DNA from: Arthrobacter sp. TB 26
Lineage (GTDB): Bacteria > Actinomycetota > Actinomycetes > Actinomycetales > Micrococcaceae
NCBI RefSeq assembly: GCF_000427315.1
Contig: NZ_AUPJ01000479.1
Coordinates: 4,762 to 37,604 of the forward strand
Length of the DNA: 32,843 nt
Direction of reading: 5' to 3'
Below, in pieces: positions 1 through 8,293 of the stretch. The notes below the pieces were generated by a model. That model saw only the letters and a program-made list of their open reading frames with translations. It made no database searches and was not told where the DNA came from. The translations under genes were made by a program, and so were the position numbers. The number at the start of each line of letters is the position of its first letter. Positions within the stretch are counted from its first letter, which is position 1.

Positions 1-68
1 GAGCCGATGACCAGGACATCACAGTCCACGCTCGGTCGGGCAGGCGGAGTATGCGAGGGTGTAGTCAT
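1..68 (-). CDS. FAD-dependent oxidoreductase, N-terminal fragment (cut by window edge)
   Basis: Only the first 22 codons lie in the window. Reading the minus strand from an ATG at 66-68 gives a short polar leader of about 16 residues, then DVLVIGS, the first strand and start of the glycine loop of an FAD/NAD Rossmann fold. It begins 12 bases after the stop of the aldo/keto reductase on the same strand, so it is probably the next gene of the operon. FAD-dependent oxidoreductases of the fumarate reductase / ketosteroid dehydrogenase type often open like this, but the fragment is too short to choose a subfamily. A weak AGAAAG lies about 9 bases upstream of the start. Confidence 0.6.
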   Translation of the reverse strand, partial: MTTPSHTPPARPSVDCDVLVIG

Positions 69-80
69 TTCAGTGCTTTC

Positions 81-920
81 TCAGTGGAAGTAGGTGTCGG
101 AATCAAGGCGCGGCGGTGCACCGGTTTCGAGTGCGTCAATCGCATCGAGTTGTGCCTGTGTCAGGGCAAAGCCGAAGACGTCGAGGTTTTCGCATTGGCG
201 TTGGCGGTTCGCGGACTTCGGTATCGCGACGCGGCCGTGTTGGACGTGCCAGCGCAGGACGATTTGAGCTGGTGTCTTGCCAAGATCCGTGGCGGGGCCG
301 ATGACGGCCGGGTGGCCCAGGAAGCTGCCGTTGCGGCCCAGGGGGCTGTAGGCGGCGGTGAGGATCCCGTGCTCGCGGTGGTACGCAAGTTGACCGGGCT
401 GGCCGTGCTCGGGATCGATGTGGACCTGGTTCAGCGGGACGTCCAGGCCTGCGTCCTGGACAAGCCTGAGGTGGGCGGGCTTGAAGTTTGAGACACCCCA
501 GGCCCGGAGGGAGCCCTCGTCAACGAGTTCCTGCAGCCCGTGGCAGGCTTCAACGAAACGACCCTGGGCGGGGTTGGGCCAGTGCACCAGGAACAAGTCA
601 AGATAGTCCGTGCCGAGGCGCCGGACGGCTTCATCGAAGGCATGGCGCACTCCCGTCCTGCTGTGCCACCCGGTGTTGAACTTGGTGGCGAGGAACAGTT
701 GCCCGCGCTCGATTCCGCTGCGGCGGATGCCCTCCCCCACGGCGGCCTCATTGGCGTAGTTTTCGGCCGTGTCGATGTGCCGGTAGCCGCTGGCGATGGC
801 CTGGGACACCGCCGCGGCGGCCTGTTCGCCCGTCAGTGGCCACGTTCCCAGGCCAATGAGCGGGATGCGCACTCCCGGGGTCAGTTCCGCCGTCGTGGTC
901 TCTTCCGTGGTGCCGTTCAT
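81..920 (-). CDS. aldo/keto reductase
   Basis: A 279-residue NAD(P)H-dependent oxidoreductase of the aldo/keto reductase superfamily, a cytosolic (beta/alpha)8 barrel. The catalytic tetrad is visible in order: Asp in DTAENY, Tyr in the same motif, Lys in ATKFN and His in LVHWP. The late Lys-Ser-Ala-Asn segment (IPKSANRQR) is the usual cofactor phosphate-binding signature. The chosen ATG at 918-920 overlaps the stop of the upstream isomerase-like gene by four bases (ATGA), so translation is probably coupled; a longer start is less likely because it would run into that gene. Length is normal for the family. The substrate cannot be read from sequence; operon context suggests a carbonyl intermediate of alicyclic or sugar-acid catabolism. 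Confidence 0.9.
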   Translation of the reverse strand: MNGTTEETTTAELTPGVRIPLIGLGTWPLTGEQAAAAVSQAIASGYRHIDTAENYANEAAVGEGIRRSGIERGQLFLATKFNTGWHSRTGVRHAFDEAVRRLGTDYLDLFLVHWPNPAQGRFVEACHGLQELVDEGSLRAWGVSNFKPAHLRLVQDAGLDVPLNQVHIDPEHGQPGQLAYHREHGILTAAYSPLGRNGSFLGHPAVIGPATDLGKTPAQIVLRWHVQHGRVAIPKSANRQRQCENLDVFGFALTQAQLDAIDALETGAPPRLDSDTYFH

Positions 921-1786
921 TTCGCGCCCGCCGTGTGGAGGTTCTTTGTTTCCCGCAAAGTGCCGGCGGCCGCCAGCACCGCATCCACACCGGACTTGAG
1001 CCGGCGCGCCCACTCGAGTTCGCCGAGTTCAGCCACACGCCGGTCCGAGGGTGCCTCCGCGCTCACCGCCAGGCGCGGCGGAAGTGCCGCCACCATCTTC
1101 GCAAGCGCAAATTCGCCCGCACCGGGGATTTCCCGCTCCGAGCGGGATTCAATGACGAGCTCCTCGCGGCTGGTTGGCCGCTTCCCCGGTCCGTCGCACA
1201 GCTGGAGCAGCGGCACAAGGTCTGCGTTGGCGTGCAGCTCTTCCCACTGGCCAGCGGCCCCGGCACCGTTGAAGCGGCTGAAATGCAGGGTGTCCACCAC
1301 GATGTGGCAGCCGGACTGCCGGGCGATGTCCGCTGCCTGCGTGATCGAGGCAACGGGCTGATAGGAGATCGCTTCAAGGGTGGGGGTGATTCCGAAGCCA
1401 CGGCCGTCCTCAGCCATCCGGGCCAGGGTGTGGACCAGCCGGGCGCTGTCCGGATCGGCTCCGGCGACGGTGAGCGAGCTGGCCCCCAGGGCCTGGCCGG
1501 CTGCCATCATCCGCAGCCAGGCTTCCCGCTGGTCGCTGCCATCGAGCAGCAGGAATTCAATGTCCCGTACGCTCACTCCGGTGTCCCGCATTCGGGCCAG
1601 GGTCTCCCGCAGCATCGGCGAACCCGGCTGCAGATCGTAGGGCCGTTCCGCGGGCGTCACCGGACGCACACGGGCGCCAACAAAGTCAAAGCCGGCTTCT
1701 GCCGCGATGCCGACAAGGTCCGGCGGTGCGGCGCTCAGCAAGGACAGCTGGGCGAGGCCCACGAGCCGGGCAGTATTGCGGGTCAT
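917..1786 (-). CDS. sugar phosphate isomerase/epimerase-like TIM barrel protein
   Basis: A 289-residue protein of the xylose-isomerase-like TIM barrel family (AP endonuclease 2 fold). Candidate metal ligands appear in the usual order: Glu in TLEAISY, Asp and His in VVDTLHFSR, a Gln-Leu-Cys-Asp segment after strand six, and Glu in VSAEAPS near the end. Known members include inosose dehydratases, hydroxypyruvate isomerases, sugar epimerases and bacterial 3-dehydroshikimate dehydratases. The ATG at 1784-1786 overlaps the upstream flavoprotein stop by four bases, and the gene ends with a four-base overlap into the aldo/keto reductase gene. Because an AroE-like dehydrogenase is in the same operon, a dehydratase acting on a dehydroshikimate-like ketone is an attractive guess, but that is inference. 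Confidence 0.85.
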   Translation of the reverse strand: MTRNTARLVGLAQLSLLSAAPPDLVGIAAEAGFDFVGARVRPVTPAERPYDLQPGSPMLRETLARMRDTGVSVRDIEFLLLDGSDQREAWLRMMAAGQALGASSLTVAGADPDSARLVHTLARMAEDGRGFGITPTLEAISYQPVASITQAADIARQSGCHIVVDTLHFSRFNGAGAAGQWEELHANADLVPLLQLCDGPGKRPTSREELVIESRSEREIPGAGEFALAKMVAALPPRLAVSAEAPSDRRVAELGELEWARRLKSGVDAVLAAAGTLRETKNLHTAGAK

Positions 1787-3852
1787 GACTGTGCTCCGTT
1801 CAGGGTCAGTTCGGTGCTGTCCGTGGCGCCGGGCGCGAGCAGGGCGGCCACGCGCTGTGCCGCGTCGTAACCGCTCTTGACGGCATTGGATGCGATGGCC
1901 GGCGTCTGGTCCACCACGGTCCCGGCCAGCGTCACCGGCACGCCGGCTGCTTGGCTGAGTTCCGCGTCGCGGACCGGTGCCGGTACCGAGCCGTTCAGCG
2001 GAACGACCGACCGTGACACCAGGAGGGGCCCCGGCGCGTCCAGCCATTCGCCCGCGTGTGGAAGGCCCGGACCGCTGATCCGCACCCGGGCGCCGTCATA
2101 CTCTTCAACCGTTGAGCCAAGCCGGATCCGCACCCGGGGGTAGGCTTCGAGCCGGGGCACCGCCAGAATCTTGGCCCTGCGGCCGGATTCCGGCGCGATG
2201 GTCTCCTGCGGGCCCACCAGCAGGACCGCCGCGCCGCGGTCCGCCAGTGTGTCCGCAACACTCATGGCGACGGAATCGGCGCCCCAAAGGGTCACGGCGT
2301 CAGGTACGGCGGCGCTGTTGGGCATGTTCCCGTCGAGGACCTCGGGGTGGCCGGCGAGCCATTCGCGGACATCCTGGACGTTGGCCGAGTCTTCACCCAG
2401 GAACCCTGCGGCCGGCCGGAGCCCGCCGGTAGCGAGCACGACGGCGTCCGCGGCGGTTTCGCGGACCAGCCCGGCGATGTCGGTGGTGTCCACGTGCGTG
2501 CCCACCCGGACGTCCACGCCGAGCCGGGCATTTTCCTCCGCAGACCATTGCGCGAAACGGTGGAAGTCAGGGGTGGACTTCATCCGCTCCGCGAGGGCGA
2601 ACTGCCCGCCAGGCCGGGCACCGTCGTCGAGCACGGTCACTTTCGCACCTGCTTCGGCAAGTTCGCGGGCTGCGGTGAGGCCGGCGGGACCGGCACCCAC
2701 CACCACCACGCGGGCGCCGTCACGCACCGCGGGTGTTGGGACGGGGATCCGTGAACGTCCCACGGCCGGGTTGACAGTGCAGGTGACTTGTCCAAGTCCG
2801 AGGTTGTCGATGCAGACGTTGCAGGCGATGCAGGGGCGGTAGCGTTCGCCATGCAGGACACCGCCGACAAAGGCGGGATCGGCGTGGATGGCCCGGGCCA
2901 GGCTGACAAAGTCGCAGGTTCCCCCGCGAAGCACTTCCTCGATGATGTCCGGCGAATTCAGCCGGCCGGCCAGTCCAAGCGGAAGGCCGAACTGGCGGTA
3001 TGCCTTGGCGTAATCGGCGAGAATGCCCGGCTTCCACTCGCCCGACTGGACGATCCATTCCCCAGCCTCGTAGCTGCCCGCGGAGATGTCCAGGAAGTCC
3101 AGGTGCTCCAGATGGGCTTTGGCGATGACGGCCAACTGCTGCTCTGCTGAGAGTCCCTCCTCAGGGCCCTCCACCACGGAGACGCGCATGCCCACAATGG
3201 TGTCCGGGACTGCAGCCCGCACGGCATCGATGACCAGGTTCATGAAGTGCTCCGGTGCAGCGAATTGGTCCGTGCGGTGGTTGGAGACCGGCGACATGAA
3301 CTGATGGATCAGGTAGCCGTGGGCGCCGTGAATGTTAATGACGTCAAAGCCGGCGGCCACAGCCCGGCGGGCAGCCTGGGCGTAGGCCTCTACGACCTCA
3401 AGGCACTCGGCGATGGTCAGTTCCCGGGGGACCTCGCCGCCCGCGACCTCACAGGGCACCGGCGAGGGGGCAATGTTCTTGAACCCGGAGAGGGCGCTTT
3501 GGGCGGTGCGCCCGCCGTGGTTAATTTCGACGGCGGCCAGGGCGCCTTCTGCGTGCAGCCCGACGGTGAGCTTGCGGAGGCCAGGGATCACTGTGTCGTT
3601 GTGCAGGCCCAGCTGGTGGGTGCGGCCCTTGCCGTCGGCGCGGACAAAGGTGGCCTCGGTGGTGACGAGGCCAAGTCCCGCCCTGGCGCGGGTCACCAGG
3701 TAGTCGATGTACTGCTCGGTGATCCTGCCGTCCGTGGTGCCATAGTTGCGTTCCATGGGAGCGGAGGCGAGCCGGTTGCGGAGGGTCCTGGGGGTCCGGC
3801 CGTTGCGGCCCAGTGTCAGGGGCCGCGCGGCATGGCGTGTGTTCTGTTCCAT
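1783..3852 (-). CDS. FMN/FeS/FAD oxidoreductase of the Old Yellow Enzyme / 2,4-dienoyl-CoA reductase type
   Basis: A 689-residue three-part flavoprotein. Residues 1-about 340 form an OYE-type FMN barrel (EINHGGRT, then NIHGAHGYLIHQF...SNHRTD). A cysteine cluster CIACNVC followed by CTVNP is the 4Fe-4S site. The rest is a two-dinucleotide-fold FAD/NAD(P) module beginning VVVVGAGPAGLTAA. This is the layout of 2,4-dienoyl-CoA reductase, trimethylamine dehydrogenase and related enoate or enone reductases, and length matches. AAGGAA sits four bases before the ATG. It lies nine bases after the Gfo/Idh gene and overlaps the next gene by four bases. It probably reduces an activated C=C bond or oxidises the reverse substrate; the precise compound is unknown. 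Confidence 0.92.
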   Translation of the reverse strand: MEQNTRHAARPLTLGRNGRTPRTLRNRLASAPMERNYGTTDGRITEQYIDYLVTRARAGLGLVTTEATFVRADGKGRTHQLGLHNDTVIPGLRKLTVGLHAEGALAAVEINHGGRTAQSALSGFKNIAPSPVPCEVAGGEVPRELTIAECLEVVEAYAQAARRAVAAGFDVINIHGAHGYLIHQFMSPVSNHRTDQFAAPEHFMNLVIDAVRAAVPDTIVGMRVSVVEGPEEGLSAEQQLAVIAKAHLEHLDFLDISAGSYEAGEWIVQSGEWKPGILADYAKAYRQFGLPLGLAGRLNSPDIIEEVLRGGTCDFVSLARAIHADPAFVGGVLHGERYRPCIACNVCIDNLGLGQVTCTVNPAVGRSRIPVPTPAVRDGARVVVVGAGPAGLTAARELAEAGAKVTVLDDGARPGGQFALAERMKSTPDFHRFAQWSAEENARLGVDVRVGTHVDTTDIAGLVRETAADAVVLATGGLRPAAGFLGEDSANVQDVREWLAGHPEVLDGNMPNSAAVPDAVTLWGADSVAMSVADTLADRGAAVLLVGPQETIAPESGRRAKILAVPRLEAYPRVRIRLGSTVEEYDGARVRISGPGLPHAGEWLDAPGPLLVSRSVVPLNGSVPAPVRDAELSQAAGVPVTLAGTVVDQTPAIASNAVKSGYDAAQRVAALLAPGATDSTELTLNGAQS

Positions 3853-3861
3853 CGTTGTTCC

Positions 3862-4998
3862 TTAGCCCGCAACCGGTGCGAGGGTTCGTGTGTTTTCGGC
3901 CAGCCGCGAGAAGCGGACGGGCACACCCGTCCGGGACGATTCGTAAACGGCCAGCAGTATCCGTAAGGCCTTCGTGGCGTCCTGGCCCGTGATGGCCGGG
4001 TCGCGGCCGTCCCGGAGTGCCTGGACAAAATCGCGGACCTGGGCGGTGTGGTGCGGGATGAGCTGGCCGTTGATGGTGGCCAGACCCACGTTCGGGTCAA
4101 CGCCTTCGGGGTGGGCCGGCTCAGTGCTGATGGAGCCCGCCGCCGCCCACAGATCGACACGTCCGTCACTGCCCTCGGGGAATTCAGTCAGGGACGCAGA
4201 GGCGCCGGTCTCCCCCGTAACGCGGATCTGCACGCCGAGGCTCGGGGACGCCGCCGTCGAGGCTTCCAGGGTGGCCATGGCGCCGGAGGTGAACGTGATG
4301 ACGGCCGTCGCCGAATCTTCAACTTCGATGTGCCGGCCGTGTTTGAACGTGTTGATCTTGCCGTACACCTCGGCGACGTCCCCCATGAACCACTGCAGCA
4401 GGTCGATGTAGTGGATTGCCTGGGTCATGAGTACGCCGCCGCCGTCGTTGGCCCACGTCCCCCGCCAGGCATCCCGGGAGTAGTAGTCAGGATCGCGATG
4501 CAGCATGACCGAGCACTGGCCCATGATGGGCCGGCCCAACGTCCCGTCGTCGATCGCTGCACGGATGCGCTGGGCTGCCGGCCAGAACCGGCGCTGGAAG
4601 AGGACGCCTAGCGTCACTCCGGCGTCGTCGCAGGCGTTCACCATGCGCTCCGCTGATGCGAGTTCGATGGCGATTGGCTTTTCGCAGAGGATGTGGACTC
4701 CGGCCGCTGCGGCCTGCAGCACAACCTCTTCGTGGGTGGGGTGCGGTGTGCAGACCGAGACGACGTCAAGGTCCAGGGCCAGGAGTTCGTGGACTGTCTC
4801 CACGGCGGCTGTGACGCCCCATGCGGCGGCAGTCTTGCGGGCGCGGTCCGGATCGATATCGCAGACCCCCACGATTTCTACGTCATCCAAGGCGCGGAAT
4901 GCCTCCAGATGGTTGCGGGAGATCGCCCCGCATCCTGCGATTCCGACGCGGAGGGTGCGGGTGGTGACGGGTGATGAGGTGGTCATCGGAAGGGCCAT
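3862..4998 (-). CDS. Gfo/Idh/MocA family oxidoreductase
   Basis: A 378-residue NAD(P)-dependent dehydrogenase of the glucose-fructose oxidoreductase / inositol dehydrogenase / MocA family. The N-terminal Rossmann fold shows VGIAGCGAISRNHLEAF and then an acidic residue at the end of the second strand (VGVCDID), which favours NAD. CEKPIAIEL is the family EKP motif with the catalytic lysine. The C-terminal half is the alpha/beta substrate domain, including a DLLQWFMGDV segment. Members oxidise sugars, inositols and sugar acids. Two starts are possible (4998, or an ATG at 4986); neither has a clear ribosome binding site. It is followed after nine bases by the OYE-type gene on the same strand. Confidence 0.92.
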   Translation of the reverse strand: MALPMTTSSPVTTRTLRVGIAGCGAISRNHLEAFRALDDVEIVGVCDIDPDRARKTAAAWGVTAAVETVHELLALDLDVVSVCTPHPTHEEVVLQAAAAGVHILCEKPIAIELASAERMVNACDDAGVTLGVLFQRRFWPAAQRIRAAIDDGTLGRPIMGQCSVMLHRDPDYYSRDAWRGTWANDGGGVLMTQAIHYIDLLQWFMGDVAEVYGKINTFKHGRHIEVEDSATAVITFTSGAMATLEASTAASPSLGVQIRVTGETGASASLTEFPEGSDGRVDLWAAAGSISTEPAHPEGVDPNVGLATINGQLIPHHTAQVRDFVQALRDGRDPAITGQDATKALRILLAVYESSRTGVPVRFSRLAENTRTLAPVAG

Positions 4999-5045
4999 CT
5001 TTCTGATGCTGGTGGTGGGAAGCTGTGATGCCGGGTGGCCGGGGG

Positions 5046-5789
5046 CTAGTAGGTGGCCCGACCGCCCGAAAGGTCGAAAACAAAGCCGGTTGTATAGGAG
5101 GCGGCCGGCGAAATGATGAATTCGATGAGCGAGGCGGCCTCAGCGGGAGTCCCGAACCGGCCCATCGGGATCCTGGCGGCCTGCGCCGCCTGTTGTTCTG
5201 CCGGGACTTCGTCGAAGAGCGGGGTGATCACATTGCCCGGGGCGAGGGCGTTGACGGTGACGCCGGAGAGCGCGAACTCCTTGGCGAGTGATTTGACGAG
5301 GCCCAGAATGCCGGCTTTGCTGGCCGAGTACGCGGGCATGTTGATGACACCTTCCTTGCCCGCCGTGGACGAAATGTGAAGCAGCCGCCCGTAGCCTGCT
5401 TCAGCCATCCCCGGCAAAACAGCCTGGGAGACGATGAAGGCTCCTGTCAGGTTGATCTTCACGATGCGTTCGAAATCTTCGACCGACACCGCGAGGGCCG
5501 AGGCCACCGGCCCGAGGATGCCTGCGCAGTTCACCACCGCGTCCAGGCCGCCCATCTGCTGTCCGGCCGCGGAAACGGCGGCAGCAACGGATGAGGGGTC
5601 CGTGACGTCCATGGCGAGTGTTGAGCCGGCTGATTCAGCGGGCCAGTGGGCAGACGGGAGATCCGCTCCGACGACGGCAGCGCCGGACGCCCTCAGTTGC
5701 GCCGCTGTGGCCCGTCCGATGCCACTGGCCGCACCGATCACAAGGCAGCGGGACTCTGCGACGGTGCTGGGTAGTGTCCCTGGGATCAT
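5046..5789 (-). CDS. short-chain dehydrogenase/reductase (SDR)
   Basis: A 247-residue classical SDR. The N-terminal cofactor motif reads GAASGIG, the second-strand acidic residue is in GADLPS, suggesting NAD, NCAGI follows, and the catalytic Ser (HISST) and YSASK are all present. The C-terminal FDLSGG motif is typical of complete family members. The ATG at 5787-5789 is preceded by GAGAGAACC, a better ribosome binding site than the in-frame ATG 14 codons upstream, and gives standard family length. It lies 50 bases after the AroE-like gene and 47 bases before the Gfo/Idh gene. A hydroxyl/ketone interconversion in the same pathway is likely; substrate unknown. Confidence 0.92.
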   Translation of the reverse strand: MIPGTLPSTVAESRCLVIGAASGIGRATAAQLRASGAAVVGADLPSAHWPAESAGSTLAMDVTDPSSVAAAVSAAGQQMGGLDAVVNCAGILGPVASALAVSVEDFERIVKINLTGAFIVSQAVLPGMAEAGYGRLLHISSTAGKEGVINMPAYSASKAGILGLVKSLAKEFALSGVTVNALAPGNVITPLFDEVPAEQQAAQAARIPMGRFGTPAEAASLIEFIISPAASYTTGFVFDLSGGRATY

Positions 5790-5839
5790 GGTTCTCTCGG
5801 GCTCTTGGCGTGTGCTGCTGTGAGTTGTCACGGGGCTGC

Positions 5840-6748
5840 TCAGGAGGCGGCTTCGCGGAAGGTGGCCAGCATGCGGTCGGCATCGGCCGGGATGCCGGTG
5901 AAGAGCTGGAAGGCTGCGGCCGCCTGTCCGACGACCATTCGTCCGCCGTCGAGGACGGCGCAGCCCCGCTCACGCGCGGCCCGGATCAACTGGGTTTCGA
6001 GGGGCCGGTAGATGACGTCTGCCACCCATAGCCCCGGGTGGAGGAGGTCCAGGTCCAAGGGAACACCGGGGTGGCCGACCATGCCGATTGGCGTTGAATT
6101 CACCAAACCGTCGGCCTCCCGGAGGCTCCCGGAGAGCGAGTCCGTCCGGGCCACCGTCACCTCGCTGTCCGGAAAGTGCGGGGCCAGCCGGGCCGCGAGG
6201 CTTTCGGCCCGGGCCGGCTCGATGTCCGCAATGACCAGGCGCTGGGCTCCGGCGCGGAGTAACCCGAAAGCTACTGCCGCTCCGGCTCCCCCGGCACCGA
6301 TCTGCACCACCGAGTTTGTCGCGGCACCCGGCAGGCCGGACCGCAAGCCGCCGATGAAGCCGGTGTGGTCGGTGTTATGGCCGACTGCTTTACCGTCGTG
6401 GAAGGTGATGGTGTTCACGGCGCCGAGGATGCGGGCATCCGGGGAGAGCGCGTCCAGACCGTCCTGCACGAGTTGCTTGCTCGGGTGGGTGACATTGAGC
6501 CCGTCGTATCCCAGGTCGGCTGCACTTCTGACCACTGCGGCGGACCGGTCCGCCTGCTGGCCTATGGTGTCGAGGTCGATGACGCGGTAGGAGTAGGCCA
6601 GGCCCAAGCTGTCCGCTTCCGCTTCATGGAGGCCCGGGGTGAGTGAGCCGCCGATGCCGGCGCCGAGCAGGCCCACAACGAACCGGTGGCTGATGTCAGG
6701 GTCACGGGGATGAAAGTCCCAGGTGCCCGCCAGGGTTTGCTGGCTCAC
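5840..6748 (-). CDS. AroE-like shikimate/quinate dehydrogenase, probably catabolic
   Basis: A 302-residue member of the shikimate dehydrogenase family. The substrate site is recognisable: GGSLTPGLHEAEA near residue 35, NVTHPSKQ with the catalytic Lys, and NTDHTGF with the catalytic Asp. The cofactor motif is GAGGAGAAV. Two details argue for a catabolic NAD-using quinate/shikimate enzyme rather than biosynthetic AroE: Ser-x-Thr replaces the usual Ser-x-Ser in the substrate loop, and an Asp ends the second cofactor strand (VIADIEPARA) where NADP enzymes carry an Asn-Arg-Thr type motif. The ATG overlaps the transporter stop by four bases. A transporter of the family that includes ShiA next to it supports uptake and oxidation of quinate, shikimate or a relative. 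Confidence 0.88.
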   Translation of the reverse strand: MSQQTLAGTWDFHPRDPDISHRFVVGLLGAGIGGSLTPGLHEAEADSLGLAYSYRVIDLDTIGQQADRSAAVVRSAADLGYDGLNVTHPSKQLVQDGLDALSPDARILGAVNTITFHDGKAVGHNTDHTGFIGGLRSGLPGAATNSVVQIGAGGAGAAVAFGLLRAGAQRLVIADIEPARAESLAARLAPHFPDSEVTVARTDSLSGSLREADGLVNSTPIGMVGHPGVPLDLDLLHPGLWVADVIYRPLETQLIRAARERGCAVLDGGRMVVGQAAAAFQLFTGIPADADRMLATFREAAS

Positions 6749-8133
6749 GCCTGTACCTTCACTGCGGTGGCATCTGCGCCAGCGGAATCCGGTGTGACGG
6801 ATGACGGCGCCCTGAAACGGGCGTCGGATTTCTTCACTCCCAGCATCGCCGTCGGCGTCTTGAACGTCTCAGGCCCGGTGAGTGCTGCGATCGCGGAGAT
6901 GAAGCAGGCCACTGCCGCAAACGTTGCGACAGGAACCCAGTTGGCCTTGTTGCCACCGATCAGCAGTTCGGAAATCACCGGGGCAAATCCGGCAAGAAGC
7001 AGGCCGAACATAAGACTGATGGCCATACCCGAGTAGCGGACCTTGACCGGGAACTGCTCCGGGAAGTAGGCGGGGTAGATGGAGTTTGAACCGGTGTAGG
7101 CAACTCCGATCAGCAGGATACCGGTGAGGAAGATCAGGGGAACATTCGCGGCTGACAGGGCAGCGAAGAACACATAGATCATGCCGATCTGCAGGACCAG
7201 GCCGGAGACGAAGACTGGTTTGCGGCCGATCCGGTCGGAAAGAATGCCTGCGAGCGGGCCCATTCCGACTGCGGCAAGGTTGGCAACTGCTATGACGGTC
7301 AGCATCACTCCCTTTTCCACCCCCACAACGGATGTGGCGTACGAGAGTGCGAAGACGTTAATGATGGTGTTGATGATGGTGAACAGCGACATCGCGGTGA
7401 CGCGGATGACGGTGACCCAGTGGTGCCGGAACAGGGTGACAAGGGGGATTTTGACTACTTCGTCGTGCTCTTTGACTTCCGCGAATACCGGTGGCTCTTC
7501 GAGGAGGCGCCGGAGCACGAACGCGATGACGGTAACGACTGCGCTGGCGAGGAAGGGGATGCGCCAGCCCCAGGCAAGCAGCTGATCCTCGGGCATCGAC
7601 GCCACGGGAATGAAGACGAGGGTGGAGAGCACGATGCCGAACATAATGCCGCTCATCGTCCAACTCGTGTAGAAGGCGCGCTTCCGTTCGGGCGCGTGCT
7701 CAAGGGTGAGGGAGCTTGAACCGGGTGATTCGCCGCCGGCTGAGAGTCCCTGAAGAAGCCGCAGGGCAACGATGAGGATCGGAGCCGCCATCCCGATCTG
7801 GCTGTAGGTGGGCAGGCAGCCGATCAGGAAGGTGGACGTGCCCATCAGCAGGAGGGTGAGCAGCAGAACCTTTTTCCGACCGAACTTATCGCCCAGATGC
7901 CCGCAGATCACGGCGCCGAGCGGGCGGGCGATGTACGCGACGCCGACAGTGGCGAATGACAACAGCATGGATGACGGGCCTGGTGCGAAGAACAGCTTCC
8001 CGAAGATCAGCGCCGCCGCTGATCCGAAAATGAAAAAGTCGTAGTACTCGAGGGCGCTGCCCACGAAGCCCGAGACCGCCGCAATCTTGGCGTTGTTCCG
8101 CGGGCGTTTTGACGCCAATGTCTGCACTGACAT
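6745..8133 (-). CDS. MFS transporter, metabolite:H+ symporter (MHS) family
   Basis: A 462-residue inner-membrane permease with about twelve hydrophobic segments. The opening ALEYYDFFIFGSAAAL is the MHS signature of TM1, and the loop GDKFGRKKVLL plus RLLQGLSAGGESPG are the conserved MFS loop 2-3 and TM4-5 motifs; GILSDRIGRKPVF repeats the loop motif in the second half. MHS members carry small organic acids and osmolytes such as shikimate, alpha-ketoglutarate, proline and betaine with protons. AAGGGAA lies five bases before the ATG. It is the first gene of the operon and overlaps the AroE-like gene by four bases, so its cargo is probably that enzyme's substrate. Confidence 0.93.
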   Translation of the reverse strand: MSVQTLASKRPRNNAKIAAVSGFVGSALEYYDFFIFGSAAALIFGKLFFAPGPSSMLLSFATVGVAYIARPLGAVICGHLGDKFGRKKVLLLTLLLMGTSTFLIGCLPTYSQIGMAAPILIVALRLLQGLSAGGESPGSSSLTLEHAPERKRAFYTSWTMSGIMFGIVLSTLVFIPVASMPEDQLLAWGWRIPFLASAVVTVIAFVLRRLLEEPPVFAEVKEHDEVVKIPLVTLFRHHWVTVIRVTAMSLFTIINTIINVFALSYATSVVGVEKGVMLTVIAVANLAAVGMGPLAGILSDRIGRKPVFVSGLVLQIGMIYVFFAALSAANVPLIFLTGILLIGVAYTGSNSIYPAYFPEQFPVKVRYSGMAISLMFGLLLAGFAPVISELLIGGNKANWVPVATFAAVACFISAIAALTGPETFKTPTAMLGVKKSDARFRAPSSVTPDSAGADATAVKVQA

Positions 8134-8246
8134 GGTGTTCCCTTCGTGTAACCGGAACCGGTCCCCGCGGTTGGCCGGACGTCGGCCGCGGTGCGGGTCG
8201 GTTCGCCGCGATGTGCGGCTTATTCATCCAGTGTGGCGCGCACCAC

Positions 8247-8279
8247 TTTGTAAGTCCACGACTAAAATTGTCTAGGACT
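8247..8279 (-). promoter_or_regulatory. putative promoter with overlapping 10-7-10 operator dyad upstream of the transporter operon
   Basis: On the minus strand TAGACA (8269-8274) and TACAAA (8247-8252) are spaced by 16 bases and could be -35 and -10 boxes about 110 bases before the transporter ATG. An inverted repeat overlaps them: AGTCCACGAC (8253-8262), seven bases TAAAATT, then GTCTAGGACT (8270-8279), matching at eight of ten positions. It lies just beyond the stop of the LysR gene. No T-run follows, so it is not a terminator. The regulator that binds is not known; the adjacent LysR protein is the first candidate. Confidence 0.5.
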
Positions 8280-8293
8280 ATGCTGCTATGGAT

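Noticed and set aside
540-1361. Plus-strand frames of 200-300 codons across the catabolic operon
   Set aside because: All are antisense shadows of well-recognised minus-strand enzymes with no motifs of their own.
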